A model generated the notes under the pieces. It had not been told where the DNA came from, did not search any database, and was given only the letters and a program-made list of their open reading frames with translations. A stretch of DNA of 64,000 nt from Trinickia fusca (lineage in GTDB: Bacteria > Pseudomonadota > Gammaproteobacteria > Burkholderiales > Burkholderiaceae): assembly GCF_003628145.1 (NCBI RefSeq), contig NZ_RBZV01000004.1:420998-484997 (forward strand), in the 5' to 3' direction. The translations under genes and the position numbers were made by a program. Of this stretch, positions 43,537 through 53,100 are shown in pieces. How positions within the stretch are numbered: the stretch's first letter is position 1; each line of letters begins with the position of its first letter.

Positions 43537-44079
43537 ATGATCGAACGATTTCATCGCGCGTGGCGCCGCGCGTCGGCCACCTGCGCGCTCGCGTGCTGCC
43601 TGGCCGGCTCGGGTAGCCTGCTGCCGTCGACGGCCTGGGCGCAGGCGGCCTCGGCATCTGCATCGGCCTCCGCATCCGACGGCACCGTCCATCTGCCCGC
43701 TTCGCTACCGCTCGTGAGGCGCGGCGATTCACCGTTGACTGGCGGTGGTGCGCATTGGGCCGCGCTCGTGACGCTCGCCGCGCTGGCGTTGGCGGCAACG
43801 TTCGCGGTGCGGCTGCGTCGACGTGCCAGCGGGCAAGGGGCGTCGGCGCTCGCCCGGCTGCCGTTCGGCTTGGGCGGCGCGCCGACGGACGCCAGCGCGC
43901 GCCTCGTGCAGTCGGTGCGGCTGACGCCGAAGGCGACCATGCACGTGGTGCAATGGGATCGCCGCGAGTGGCTGATTGCCTGCACCGATCAAACGGTATC
44001 GGTGCTCGGCGAACGCACGGGCGGTACGTCCGCGGCAGGCCATGTGTCAGGCGGCGCCGCGCCGACGGAGGCGTCATGA
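43537..44079 (+). CDS. fliO: Flagellar export assembly protein FliO
   Basis: A 180-residue bitopic membrane protein. It has a signal-like N-terminus, a Ser/Ala low-complexity spacer (ASASASASASDG), a membrane helix (HWAALVTLAALALAATFAV) and a cytoplasmic FliO domain (RLVQSVRLTPKATMHVVQWDRREWLIACTD, outline). Helps stabilise FliP during export-gate assembly. It overlaps fliP by 4 bases. Confidence 0.85.
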   Translation: MIERFHRAWRRASATCALACCLAGSGSLLPSTAWAQAASASASASASDGTVHLPASLPLVRRGDSPLTGGGAHWAALVTLAALALAATFAVRLRRRASGQGASALARLPFGLGGAPTDASARLVQSVRLTPKATMHVVQWDRREWLIACTDQTVSVLGERTGGTSAAGHVSGGAAPTEAS

Positions 44080-44960
44080 CGTGGGCTCACCGCTTGGGCC
44101 GCTGGCTCGGTTGCGGGCTGCTGATCGGGACGCTGCAGTTCGTCGCGATCGGTGCCGCGCATGCCGCGGATGCCGATGCCGGTCCCGCTGGGAACGGCGC
44201 GCCGCTTACGCAGGCCCTCGCCGAAGGGGCGCACACCGTTGCATCGTTTGCGCAGCCGTCGGCGCCGGCCACGCCTGCCGCGCACCGCGCGCCAGCGCGC
44301 ACGCACACGCCGGCATCTGCAGCGCCATCGGCGGAAACGGCGCAGGCGCTGCGTATCGTGCTGGGTCTGACGATGCTGGCGGTGCTGCCTGCGTTGCTCG
44401 TCTGCGTGACCTCGTTCCTGCGCATCATCATCGTGCTGTCGATGCTGCGTCAGGCCATCGGCATGCCGCAGACGCCGCCGAACACGGTGCTGATCGGCCT
44501 GGCGCTGTTCCTCACGATGTTCACGATGTCGCCGGTGCTGCAAAAGGTCAACGAGCAGGCCTTTCAACCGTTCATGGCCGGCACGCTGTCGGTGCAGGCG
44601 GCCTATGAGAAGGGCAGCGCGCCGATGCGCGAGTTCATGGTGCGGCAGACGCGTGAAGAAGACCTCGCGTTGATGGTCGAGCTCTCGAAGGCCAAGCCGC
44701 CGCAGTCGATGGACGACATCAGCAATGTGCAGCTGATTCCGGCCTACATGCTGTCGGAGCTGCGCGCAGCGTTTCAGATCGGCTTCGTCGTGTTCCTGCC
44801 GTTTCTACTGATCGATCTGATCGTATCGAGCGTGCTGATGGCGCTCGGCATGATGATGATGCCGCCGGCGACGATCGCGCTGCCGCTCAAGATTCTGATG
44901 TTCGTGCTAATCGACGGGTGGAGCCTGCTGCTGAAGGCGCTCGTCGGTTCGTTTCATTGA
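44076..44960 (+). CDS. fliP: Flagellar export apparatus protein FliP
   Basis: A 294-residue membrane protein with a cleavable signal peptide, as usual for flagellar FliP. An unusually long Ala/Pro/His-rich linker of about 60 residues follows, then the conserved core: VCVTSFLRIIIVLSMLRQAIG, QTPPNTVLIGLALFLTMF, and FLPFLLIDLIVSSVLMALGMMMMPPATIALPLKILMF (outline). The core part of the gate with FliQ and FliR is here encoded about 20 kb from fliQ-fliR, splitting the usual fliPQR block. Confidence 0.95.
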   Translation: MTWAHRLGRWLGCGLLIGTLQFVAIGAAHAADADAGPAGNGAPLTQALAEGAHTVASFAQPSAPATPAAHRAPARTHTPASAAPSAETAQALRIVLGLTMLAVLPALLVCVTSFLRIIIVLSMLRQAIGMPQTPPNTVLIGLALFLTMFTMSPVLQKVNEQAFQPFMAGTLSVQAAYEKGSAPMREFMVRQTREEDLALMVELSKAKPPQSMDDISNVQLIPAYMLSELRAAFQIGFVVFLPFLLIDLIVSSVLMALGMMMMPPATIALPLKILMFVLIDGWSLLLKALVGSFH

Positions 44961-44975
44961 GCGTGGGATAGCGGC

Positions 44976-45758
44976 ATGACACGCACTCCAGGCTCCGAGA
45001 CTGTCGCGTCACCCGATGTGGGCGACGAGGCGGTGCTCGCGCACTGGTGGCGCACGCGCGGACAGCTCGACGACGAAGCGCACACGGCGCGCGAGCAGCT
45101 GATCACGCATTACCAGCCGCTCGCGCGCATCATTGCGGGAAAGCTCTACGCGGGGCGGACGCACAACGAGATCGACTTCGACGAGTACTTGCAGCTGGCG
45201 ACGGTCGGGCTCATCGAAGCCGTCGATCGCTTCGAGGCCGAGCGGGGCGTGCAGTTCAAGACGTTCGCGACGATCCGCATGCGCGGTGCGATTCTGAACG
45301 GGCTCGAGCGTCTGACGGAGAAACAGCAGCAGATCGCGTGGCAGCAGCGCCTGCGCGCCGATCGGGCGCAAGCGCTGGCCGACGGCAAGGTGCCCGACGA
45401 CCTCGATGCGCTGTTCGGTATGCTGGCCGAGGCCGGTGTTGCGCTGGCGTTGGGCATGCTGCTCGAAGGATCGGGCATGATCGACGAGCCGCAGCCCGAA
45501 GGGCATCCCGAGCAGTCGGGCTATTTCGCACACGTCGAATTGCGGCAATTGCGCGAGCGCTTGCGTACGCTCGTCGCGGAGCTGCCGAAACAGGAGCGCG
45601 CCGTGATCTGGCTGCATTACATCCAGGACACGCCGTTCGCGGAGATTGCGCTCGAGCTCGATGTTTCGCGCGCCCGCGTGGCGCAGATACACCGAAAGGC
45701 ATTGATATCGTTGCGCACGTTGTGCAACGCGTTGAGATCGTGCGACGTCGCGTGGTAG
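44976..45758 (+). CDS. FliA/LafS-type flagellar sigma factor (sigma-28 family)
   Basis: A 260-residue sigma factor. Region 2 is present (HYQPLARIIAGKLY, FDEYLQLATVGLIEAVDRFE, FKTFATIRMRGAILNGLER), then regions 3 and 4 (LPKQERAVIWLHYIQDTPFAEIALELDVSRARVAQIHRKA, outline). It should direct late flagellar genes of this system. No flgM (anti-sigma) gene is seen in the window, and no flagellin gene either, so its targets lie elsewhere. It follows fliP by 15 bases as in a single transcript. Confidence 0.9.
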   Translation: MTRTPGSETVASPDVGDEAVLAHWWRTRGQLDDEAHTAREQLITHYQPLARIIAGKLYAGRTHNEIDFDEYLQLATVGLIEAVDRFEAERGVQFKTFATIRMRGAILNGLERLTEKQQQIAWQQRLRADRAQALADGKVPDDLDALFGMLAEAGVALALGMLLEGSGMIDEPQPEGHPEQSGYFAHVELRQLRERLRTLVAELPKQERAVIWLHYIQDTPFAEIALELDVSRARVAQIHRKALISLRTLCNALRSCDVAW

Positions 45759-45811
45759 CGCGGCATGCCCGCTGAAGGCCATTCATGCGCGAAGCGCAAG
45801 GAGAGAGAACG

Positions 45812-46993
45812 ATGACTGACACCCGAACCGCCCAGGGAGGCAGCGCGGCGATGCGTGAGCGCCTCGCGCGACTCGAAGGCTATTTGCAGCGCGATCCGCA
45901 CAACACGGCGTTGCTGTCCGATGCGTTCGATACCGCGCTTGCGGCTGGCGAGTTCGCCGCCGCCCAGCGCTTCGTCGATCAAGCCGCGGCGTTGTTCGAC
46001 GCGCAGCCCGAGCAGCGGCCCTACTGGCAGTTCCGCGAAGCCACGCTGTGCATGACGACCGGCCGCGATGTCGAGGCGCAGCAGCTGCTCGAGGCGCTGC
46101 TCGAGCAAGGTATCGACGATCCGGCCGTCGTCTCCAATCTGGCGCAACTGGCATATCGGCATGGCGAGGACGAGCGCGCGCTCGCGCTGTTGCAGCCGCT
46201 CGCCGCGCGTCATGACTTGCCCGACGCCACGGCGGCGCTGTTGTTGCGCACGTGGCATCGCCTTGCCAAGCTCGACGAGGCCATGCAATGGGTCGGCGGC
46301 AGGTTCGCTGCGCCCGTGCCTGCGACGCAGCCGGGCGTGACGTGGGTGGGCGTCGGCAGCCTGATCGCGCTCGACGCAGGCCAAGCCGCCGAGGCGAAAA
46401 CCTGGTCCGAGCAAGCGCTCGCGGGCGACGACCGGCAGATGGAAGCGCTCGTCGTACGCGCGACGATCGCGCTCGGCGAGGACGACGGCAGGCTTGCCCA
46501 CGCATTGCTCGAGCGGGCGTTGACCATCAATCCGCGCGACGGACGGACCTGGTCGACGCTGGCATTCGTGGACATGCTCGATGGCCGGTTGGACGTGGCC
46601 GAGGCGCATTTCCAGCGATCGCTCGAGACGATGCCGAATCACATCGGCACGTGGCATGGCCTGGGGTGGTGCTATTTGATCCAGCGCGATCTCGCGCGAG
46701 CGCAGGCCGCGTTCGCCGCGTCATTGGAGATCGATCGCAATTTCGGCGAAACGCACGGCGGGCTGGCCGTGATCGCGGCCCTCGAAGGGCGCAGAGACGA
46801 GGCGCAGGCATCGATTGCCCGCGCCTTGGGCCTCGACGCGACGAGCCTCTCGGCACGTTACGCCCAGGCGTTGCTCGCCGGCGAGGCCAGCGACCCGCAG
46901 GCGATCGTCAGGCTCTCGCGCCGCTTGCTCGGCGCGCGCGCGGGCGGGCAGGCGCTGCAGGTGGCACGGCGCATCGAGGGCGCTGCAGGCTAG
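45812..46993 (+). CDS. TPR-repeat protein at the end of the flagellar run
   Basis: A 393-residue helical repeat protein with successive TPR-like pairs (DPHNTALLSDAFDTALAAGEFAAAQRF, then NPRDGRTWSTLAFVDMLDGRLDVAEAHFQRSLE; outlines). No signal peptide or membrane segment. The ATG at 45812 has a strong AAGGAG ribosome site 10 bases upstream. Comparable TPR proteins in other lateral flagellar or secretion clusters act as chaperones or glycosylation partners; no such role can be proven from this sequence. A second, shorter TPR protein is encoded on the other strand at 47491-48066. Confidence 0.75.
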   Translation: MTDTRTAQGGSAAMRERLARLEGYLQRDPHNTALLSDAFDTALAAGEFAAAQRFVDQAAALFDAQPEQRPYWQFREATLCMTTGRDVEAQQLLEALLEQGIDDPAVVSNLAQLAYRHGEDERALALLQPLAARHDLPDATAALLLRTWHRLAKLDEAMQWVGGRFAAPVPATQPGVTWVGVGSLIALDAGQAAEAKTWSEQALAGDDRQMEALVVRATIALGEDDGRLAHALLERALTINPRDGRTWSTLAFVDMLDGRLDVAEAHFQRSLETMPNHIGTWHGLGWCYLIQRDLARAQAAFAASLEIDRNFGETHGGLAVIAALEGRRDEAQASIARALGLDATSLSARYAQALLAGEASDPQAIVRLSRRLLGARAGGQALQVARRIEGAAG

Positions 46994-47009
46994 AGACTTC
47001 GTTGCAATC

Positions 47010-47042
47010 CTTGCGGTCGGCCTTTCCGTTGGCCAGCGCAAG
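47010..47042. terminator. Hairpin between convergent genes
   Basis: CTTGCG...CGCAAG outside and GGCC...GGCC inside form an interrupted stem-loop between the convergent TPR gene (ends 46993) and the minus-strand gene ending at 47056. No long U-tract. Confidence 0.4.
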
Positions 47043-47055
47043 TCAGGGAGGACGG

Positions 47056-47451
47056 TTAGCGCTTGGGCGCTGCGGCCAGCAGCGCCTCACTGGCACGTTC
47101 GATCGCGTGCGCGAGCGTCGGGTGCGCTTCCATTTGCTGTTGCACCTTGCCGACGAGTTCGTAGAAGGCCGGATCGTTGACGTGCTCTTCGCCGAGCTCG
47201 GCGAGCAGCACGGTCTCCAGAAAAACGCGGAACGCTTTGCGCGCACGCTGAGGGTCGTCGGGATCGATCGACGCGACGCGCTGCATCGCCAGCGCGGGCA
47301 AGTCGGTTGCGCCCGCTTGTCGGGCGCTGGATGCCGCACGCGCCTCGCCGCGAGCGGGAGCCTTGCCGCGCAAGGCCGAAGCGTCGCGCGAACGACCGAT
47401 CTGCTCGCGAATCAATTGCGCGAGGCGCGAGGCGGCATCGATGGTCGTCAT
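47056..47451 (-). CDS. Hypothetical protein, 131 residues
   Basis: I do not recognise it. The sequence is soluble and helical: ASRLAQLIREQIGRS at the start, an Ala/Arg-rich linker, then DPQRARKAFRVFLETVLLAELGEEHVNDPAFYELVGKVQQQMEAHP (outline). It lacks a signal peptide. The second half has the look of a small helical export-chaperone or type III regulator domain, but this is only an impression. It starts 40 bases after the TPR gene on the same strand and is probably in one operon with it. GGGGAT precedes the ATG. Confidence 0.55.
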   Translation of the reverse strand: MTTIDAASRLAQLIREQIGRSRDASALRGKAPARGEARAASSARQAGATDLPALAMQRVASIDPDDPQRARKAFRVFLETVLLAELGEEHVNDPAFYELVGKVQQQMEAHPTLAHAIERASEALLAAAPKR

Positions 47452-47490
47452 GTTCGCGGATCCCCGGAAACCGATATTGCGCCTGCGCGC

Positions 47491-48066
47491 TTAGTGCAAC
47501 GTCTGTTTGCCGTAGCCCGACACGAGAAAGTGATTGGACTCGGACGGCTCCTCGTGACCAGGCTGCTCGCTCGTCAGTGCCGCAATCTTTTCAATCACCT
47601 TATTCATGTCCGCGTTGAGCGCGGCGTTGTCGGTGTTCGCGCGCATGCCGCGCTCGAGCGCGTCGCGCGCTTCGTCGAAGCGGTCCTGGGCCAGTTGTGC
47701 GAGGCCCTTCGCGAACAGACGCAGCGCATGCGTCTCGGGCAGCGCGTCCAGCCCTTGCCAGGCGAGGATCGCGTGGGCCGGCTTGCCCGACGTCAGATGC
47801 AGCAGCCCCAACTGAAACCGCGCGATATGCAGCGACGGATCCTGCACGAGCGCGAGCGTGAACGCGTTTTCGGCATCGTCGATGCGGCCCGTGCGCGCAA
47901 ATTCGGCGGCGCGCAGAAAGTGCGGCACGGCCGAGCCCGGCTGCGCCACGAGTGCATCGTCGAGTGCCGCGAACGCGGCGTCGGTGTCGTGGGCGGCGAG
48001 CGCGGTGCTCGCGCGTTGCAGGGCTTCTTCGTAGGCGGCGAGGGCGGCGTTCTGGGAATCGGTCAT
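47491..48066 (-). CDS. Small TPR-repeat protein
   Basis: A 191-residue TPR protein: AALAAYEEALQRASTALAAHDTDAAFAALDDALVAQPG, then AVPHFLRAAEFARTGRIDDAENAFTLALVQDP (outlines) and two further pairs. It resembles class II chaperone-like TPR proteins of secretion systems. The ATG at 48066 was chosen because upstream residues of the longer frame (to 48216) are Arg/Cys-rich and unlike the rest. It is transcribed away from the Hint gene at 48351, and the pair with the following hypothetical gene may serve the neighbouring export system. That link is inferred from position only. Confidence 0.65.
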   Translation of the reverse strand: MTDSQNAALAAYEEALQRASTALAAHDTDAAFAALDDALVAQPGSAVPHFLRAAEFARTGRIDDAENAFTLALVQDPSLHIARFQLGLLHLTSGKPAHAILAWQGLDALPETHALRLFAKGLAQLAQDRFDEARDALERGMRANTDNAALNADMNKVIEKIAALTSEQPGHEEPSESNHFLVSGYGKQTLH

Positions 48067-48350
48067 GACGGCGCGCGAAAGAAAGCGTGAAAGAAAGGAA
48101 CGGGAGGGGCCGCGCGCGCCACAGGCCGCGCCGGCACGGCGGCTAATGTAGCACGCGCAAACGCCATCGAACCATCGGTTCAAGTGCCGAGCCGCCGACG
48201 GTAAAAAAATTCGCACTTCCGCTTAACGAATCGAAAAAACACTGGATAACTTGCTCAGACGACCGGTTTTCGGTCGATCGCGACACCCGCGACTGGCGGA
48301 TTCATGTCGACATCATTGATCTTCAAATAACCAACCCCGAGGAGGGTCAG

Positions 48351-49067
48351 ATGGCAGTGCAACAACAGATTTCCGCCGCGCACATCGATTCGAACCAAGA
48401 AACCAGCATTCTGTATCGCCCGTCGACGCAAGCCGGCGCGAGCTGGGAAATCGTTCGCGAGCCTGTGCAACGTCGTATGTCGCAGTCGCCGATCGTCAAC
48501 CTCGGTAGCGGTGGCAACTGCTCGTGCGTGCTCGCCGGCACGCCGATCCTGATGGCGGACGGCACCACGCGCGCAGTCGAAACGTTCGTCGGCGGCGAGA
48601 AGGTCCGTAACCTCGGCGGCGTCGGCACCGTCGTGGCGATCGATCGCCCCACGCTTGGCGTGACGCGTCGCATCATCGAACTGATCAACGCGCGCGGCGA
48701 GTCGCTGCTGATTTCCGACGAGCACTCGCTCTGGACGCGCTTCGGCGAAGGTGAGCAAGCGAAGGAGTGGTGGGGCACCTATAACTTCAGCCACTACTTC
48801 ATGGAGCGCAGCCTGGGCAACGGCCTCATGACCACGCGCGATGCCGAGCCGCTGCGTTTCGATCTGCCGAACCAGCACGCCACCATCGACGGCTGGCACA
48901 GCGTTCAGCCGATCTACCACGTGATGTCGCCGGACACCCCGATCTACCACCTGATCGTCGATGTGGGCGGCAGCTACATCGCAGGCGGCTTCCTCATCAG
49001 CAGCCATGCAACCGACGCCGACTGCGAAGGCGCGCGTTGGGACGCAGCAGCGCTCGTCTCAGCCTAA
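48351..49067 (+). CDS. Stand-alone Hint-domain protein 1
   Basis: A 238-residue protein. After a 55-residue polar lead, the Hint (hedgehog/intein) fold begins at CSCVLAGTPILMADGTTR, with Cys57 and Cys59. It continues through ETFVGGEKVRNLG and the block-B-like ISDEHSLW with His125. It ends with the strand pair IYHLIVDVGGSYIAGGFLISS, the analogue of the intein C-terminal region. The usual terminal Asn (HN) is absent, so only the first step (N-to-S acyl shift) may be possible, as in hedgehog-type Hint domains. No toxin or other domain is fused. A strong GAGGAGGG ribosome site is present. Its paralogue follows 174 bases downstream, then the giant YD-repeat gene. Confidence 0.8.
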   Translation: MAVQQQISAAHIDSNQETSILYRPSTQAGASWEIVREPVQRRMSQSPIVNLGSGGNCSCVLAGTPILMADGTTRAVETFVGGEKVRNLGGVGTVVAIDRPTLGVTRRIIELINARGESLLISDEHSLWTRFGEGEQAKEWWGTYNFSHYFMERSLGNGLMTTRDAEPLRFDLPNQHATIDGWHSVQPIYHVMSPDTPIYHLIVDVGGSYIAGGFLISSHATDADCEGARWDAAALVSA

Positions 49068-49073
49068 CGGATT

Positions 49074-49091
49074 GACGCACTCGCGTGCGTC
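49074..49091 (+). terminator. Short hairpin between the two Hint genes
   Basis: GACGCAC (49074-49080), loop TCGC, GTGCGTC (49085-49091), followed by GTTTGCG. A 7-bp GC stem just after the first Hint gene; a weak terminator or a processing hairpin. Confidence 0.4.
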
Positions 49092-49241
49092 GTTTGCGTA
49101 GTACGGCCGGCATGGACAAGCCGCTGGCCGTGCTGCGTCGGCGCATCGCGTGTTGAAGCTTTCATGTCGTAGCTTCGCGCCGCTCGAATGCGGCGCGGGC
49201 CGGCATTACATCCATCCATCGGACGGGCTCGAGGAACTTCG

Positions 49242-49901
49242 ATGACAGCGCAACAGCGTTCTTCGTTGTGGGACGCGGTGTCGGCCACGCGCGCCGGCAT
49301 CCAAGGCGGTGCTGCGCATTGCCACTGCGTGATGGCCGGCACGGCGATCGAGATGGCCGACGGCTCCACGCAACCGATCGAATGTTTCGAAGGCGGCGAA
49401 CGTGTCCGCACGTTGACGGGCGACGCGCGCGTCATGGCCGTGCATCGAGCGACGCTGGGCGTGACGAGGCGCGTGATCGAGATGAAGGGCAGTTATGGCC
49501 GGTCGCTGTTCATCAGCGACGACCATCCGTTTTGGACGCACTTCGAAGACGACGGTGTGCAAATGCAGTGGTGGGGCACCTACAACTTCAGCCACTACCT
49601 CGTCGACAAGTGCAGCGATGCCCGGGCGACCTGCGAGATCGATGCGCAGGTATTGCGCTTCGACGTGCCGAACACGCATGCCACGGTCGATGGCTGGCGG
49701 CATGTGCGGCCGATCTATCACGCGATGTCGCCCGATACGCCGCTGTTTCATCTGCAAGTCGACGCCGGCGGCAGCTACATCGCCGAGGGTTTTGTCGTCA
49801 GCAGTTACGCCGATGACGACGAGTGTCTGGGCATGCGATGGGAAGTCGAGCGGCGTGACGATCGATTCGAGCAGTTCATGCAACGACTGATGCCCTCTTG
49901 A
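49242..49901 (+). CDS. Stand-alone Hint-domain protein 2
   Basis: A 219-residue paralogue of the preceding protein; shared segments are ATLGVTRRVIE-like, WWGTYNFSHYLV, TIDGW/TVDGW and GGSYIAEGFVVSS. Here the Hint core starts at CHCVMAGTAIEMADGST, with Cys27 and Cys29, and block B is ISDDHPFW with His95. The lead is about 30 residues shorter than in protein 1 and the C-terminus carries an extra charged helix (RRDDRFEQFMQRLMPS). Again no terminal Asn and no fused effector domain. GAGGA precedes the ATG at 49242. The duplication with conserved catalytic residues suggests that both are active. Confidence 0.8.
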   Translation: MTAQQRSSLWDAVSATRAGIQGGAAHCHCVMAGTAIEMADGSTQPIECFEGGERVRTLTGDARVMAVHRATLGVTRRVIEMKGSYGRSLFISDDHPFWTHFEDDGVQMQWWGTYNFSHYLVDKCSDARATCEIDAQVLRFDVPNTHATVDGWRHVRPIYHAMSPDTPLFHLQVDAGGSYIAEGFVVSSYADDDECLGMRWEVERRDDRFEQFMQRLMPS

Positions 49902-50126
49902 TCCACAGGGCGAGCGGGACGCGGCACAGCCGTGTTTCGCGATGTTGAGTAAGTCCGTGCCGGGTTCGCGTGTATTTGCGATCGGCATATCAACACGAGC
50001 AGTTGAACACTTTTCTGTCCGTTCGCCGCGCGATCGATGCGCGAGGCGGGCGGGCGTGAGCGCGCCAAGGCCCATGACACCTGAGACGAATGGGCCGCGC
50101 AGCAGCACTCCCGAGGAATAAGAAAA

Positions 50127-53100
50127 ATGGTAGCGATCGTCAGCGGCAATGGTCTGGGCCTGTCTTTGTCTTCGTTGTCTCTGCTGGGGCAGCGCGGCGT
50201 CACCGGCAATGCGGCCGGTGGCCGCAACGGAGAGCTCGGCTACGTCAACGCGGCGAACGGCAATCTGATCCTGCAGGACCGCGACGACTACCTCGCCGCG
50301 CATGGCCTGTCGGTCGATGTGCTGCGCACCTACAACAGCGAAGGCAACTACACCGACGGCGGCGATAGCTGGAACGTCGGCATCAACCGCCAGCGCTTGC
50401 AGATCACGGGCCTCGTCTATACGGCCGGCAGCACGATCACGCGCACCGACGCCGACGGCACGCAACGCGTCTATACGTACGATGCGACGCGCAGCTTGTA
50501 CGTCAACAGCGACGGCGCCGACGCGAACGACACGATCCGCTACGACAACAAGGCCGCGCGTCTGATCCTTACCAATGGCGTGACGGGGGCTCAGGAGGGT
50601 TATGAAGTAGGCGGCCTCGGACGCCTGCTCACGACGACCGATACGGTCGGCAACACGATCACCTATAGCTATGGCAGCAACAACCTGCTGTCCAAGATCG
50701 TCGACGCGAGCGGCGAGACGACTTACCTCGACTACACGGGCAACGACGTCACGCAGATTCGTACCGTGCTGCAGGACGGCACGACGATCGCGCGCGTGCA
50801 TTACGGTTACGACGCGCAGAATCGCCTCTCGACGGTCAGCGTCGATCTCACGGCCGCCAGCGGCACCACGCCCGCGACGAGCTATGTAACGACCTACGGC
50901 TACGACGGCACGAGCAAGCGCATCGCCTCGATCACACAGTCCGACGGCAGCACGCAGTCGTTCACCTATGTGCAGGTGGGCAGCGACTACCGCATCGCCA
51001 CGGCCACCGACGGCAACGGCCAGATCACGCGCTTTGCCTATGACACGACGAACCGCCGTACGAGCGTCACCGATCCGCTGGGGCTGGTCTCGACGTTCAG
51101 CTACGACACGGCAGGGCGCCTGACGCAGCTTACGGGCCCGTCGGTGAATGGCGCCGCGCAATCGACCACGTTCACGTACGGCACGGGCGGCCACGTTTCG
51201 CAGATCGTCGATGCGGCCGGCCGCACCGTCACGATGCAGTACGACGCGAACGGCAATCAGATCCAGCAGCAGGACAGCTCCGGCAATACGATCACGCGCA
51301 CCTACAGCACGACGTTCAATGCGCTGCTGACAGAGACCGTCTATGCGAGCCCGGCCGCTGGAACGACGCAGGCCGCGCAGCCACTGACGACGCGCTATGT
51401 GCGCGATGCGCAGAACCTGCTGCGCTTTGTCGTGAGTGCCGACGGTCGCGTGATCGAGTATCGCTACAACGCGAACGGCGAGCGCACGGCAACGATCCAG
51501 TACAGCGGCAACAGCTATGCGCTGACCGGTCTAGCTTCGACCGATGTGCCCACGCTCGATCAGATGCAGGCCTGGGCCGCGAAGGCCAACCTTGCGCAAA
51601 CGGAGCGAACCGACTTCGCCTACGACTTCCGCGGGCAGCTCGCGAGCCGCACGACCTATGCGAGCGTCGATGCCTCGGGCAACGGCGTCGCTGACGGCAC
51701 GCAGTCGGTCACGCACTACGTCTACGACCCGCAAGGGCGTTTGCTGTCGACCATCGACGGCCGCTCGAATGCTACGCAGCTGACCTACGACGGCCTGGGC
51801 CGCGTGCTCACGAGCACCGATGCGGCCGGCCACGTCACGGTCACGCGCTACGACGATGCGCACAACCTGACCCTGGTCAAGCTCGCGAGCGGGCTGACCA
51901 CCGCGTCGATCTACGACAAGGCCGGCCACCTGTTGAGCGTCGTGCAAGCTGATGCGAACGGGCAGAGCCTGGGCCAGACGAGCTACACGTACGATGCCGA
52001 TGGCCGGCTGCGCATGACGACGGACCCGACGGGCGTGCGACAGTTCGTGCTGTACGACGACGCGGGCCGCAAGATCGCCGACATCGACGGTGCGGGTGCG
52101 CTGACCGAATACCGCTACGGGGCGGGCAACGACCTCGCGCAGACGATCGCCTACAGCACACCGCTCACAGCCGCTGCCCTGGCGAGCCTCGTCGATGCGA
52201 ACGGCAAGCCGGTCAACGTGAGCTTGGCTTCGATCCGCCCGGCTGCGAGCGCCAGTGATCGTACGACGACGAACGTCTACGATGCCTCGGGCCGTTTGAC
52301 GATCGTTGTCGATGCCGCCGGCGATGTCACGCGCACGATCTACGACGGTGCCTCGCGCATCGTGTCGGTGATCCGCTACGCGACGCCGCTCGACTTGAGC
52401 AAGCTCGGCGCGAATCCGACGATTGCCTTGGCGACGCCGGTCGCGAGCGCGCAGGATCGCATCACGCGTAACTTCTACGACAACGACGGGCAACTCATCG
52501 GCACGCTCGATGCCGAGGGCGGCCTCGTCGAATACCGCTACGACGCGGCGGGCCGCCAGACGGGCCGCATCGCGTACGCGACGCCGGTCTCGAGCACGGC
52601 CGCTGCACAAGCCGGCGCCACACTCGGCTCGCTGATTCCTGCCGCGAGCAGCGACGACGCTCACAGCTACACGCTGTACGACGGCAAGGGGGAGGTGAGC
52701 GGGCAGGTCGATGCCGAAGGCTATCTGACGGAAACCGTCTACGACGCCGCCGGCAACGTGGCGAAGACGATCCGCTATGCGACGGTTGTGACGATGCAAG
52801 CGGGCGCGACGGTGGCTATGCTGCGCGCCGCCTCGACGGCCGAAGACCACGTCGTGACGAACACCTACACGGCGCTGAACCAGCTGGCGACGAGCACTGA
52901 CGTTGAAGGCTCGACGACGCAGTACGCCTACGACAGCGCGGGCCACTTGGTGTCGACGACGCGCGCAGCCGGCACGACCGATCAACGCACGCTGACCAAG
53001 CAATACGACGTGCTGGGCCGCGTGACGGCTGAGCTGTCGGCGCAGGGCGCGTCACTGCTGACGGACGGCATGACGGCCGCTCAGATCGCCGCGATCTGGA

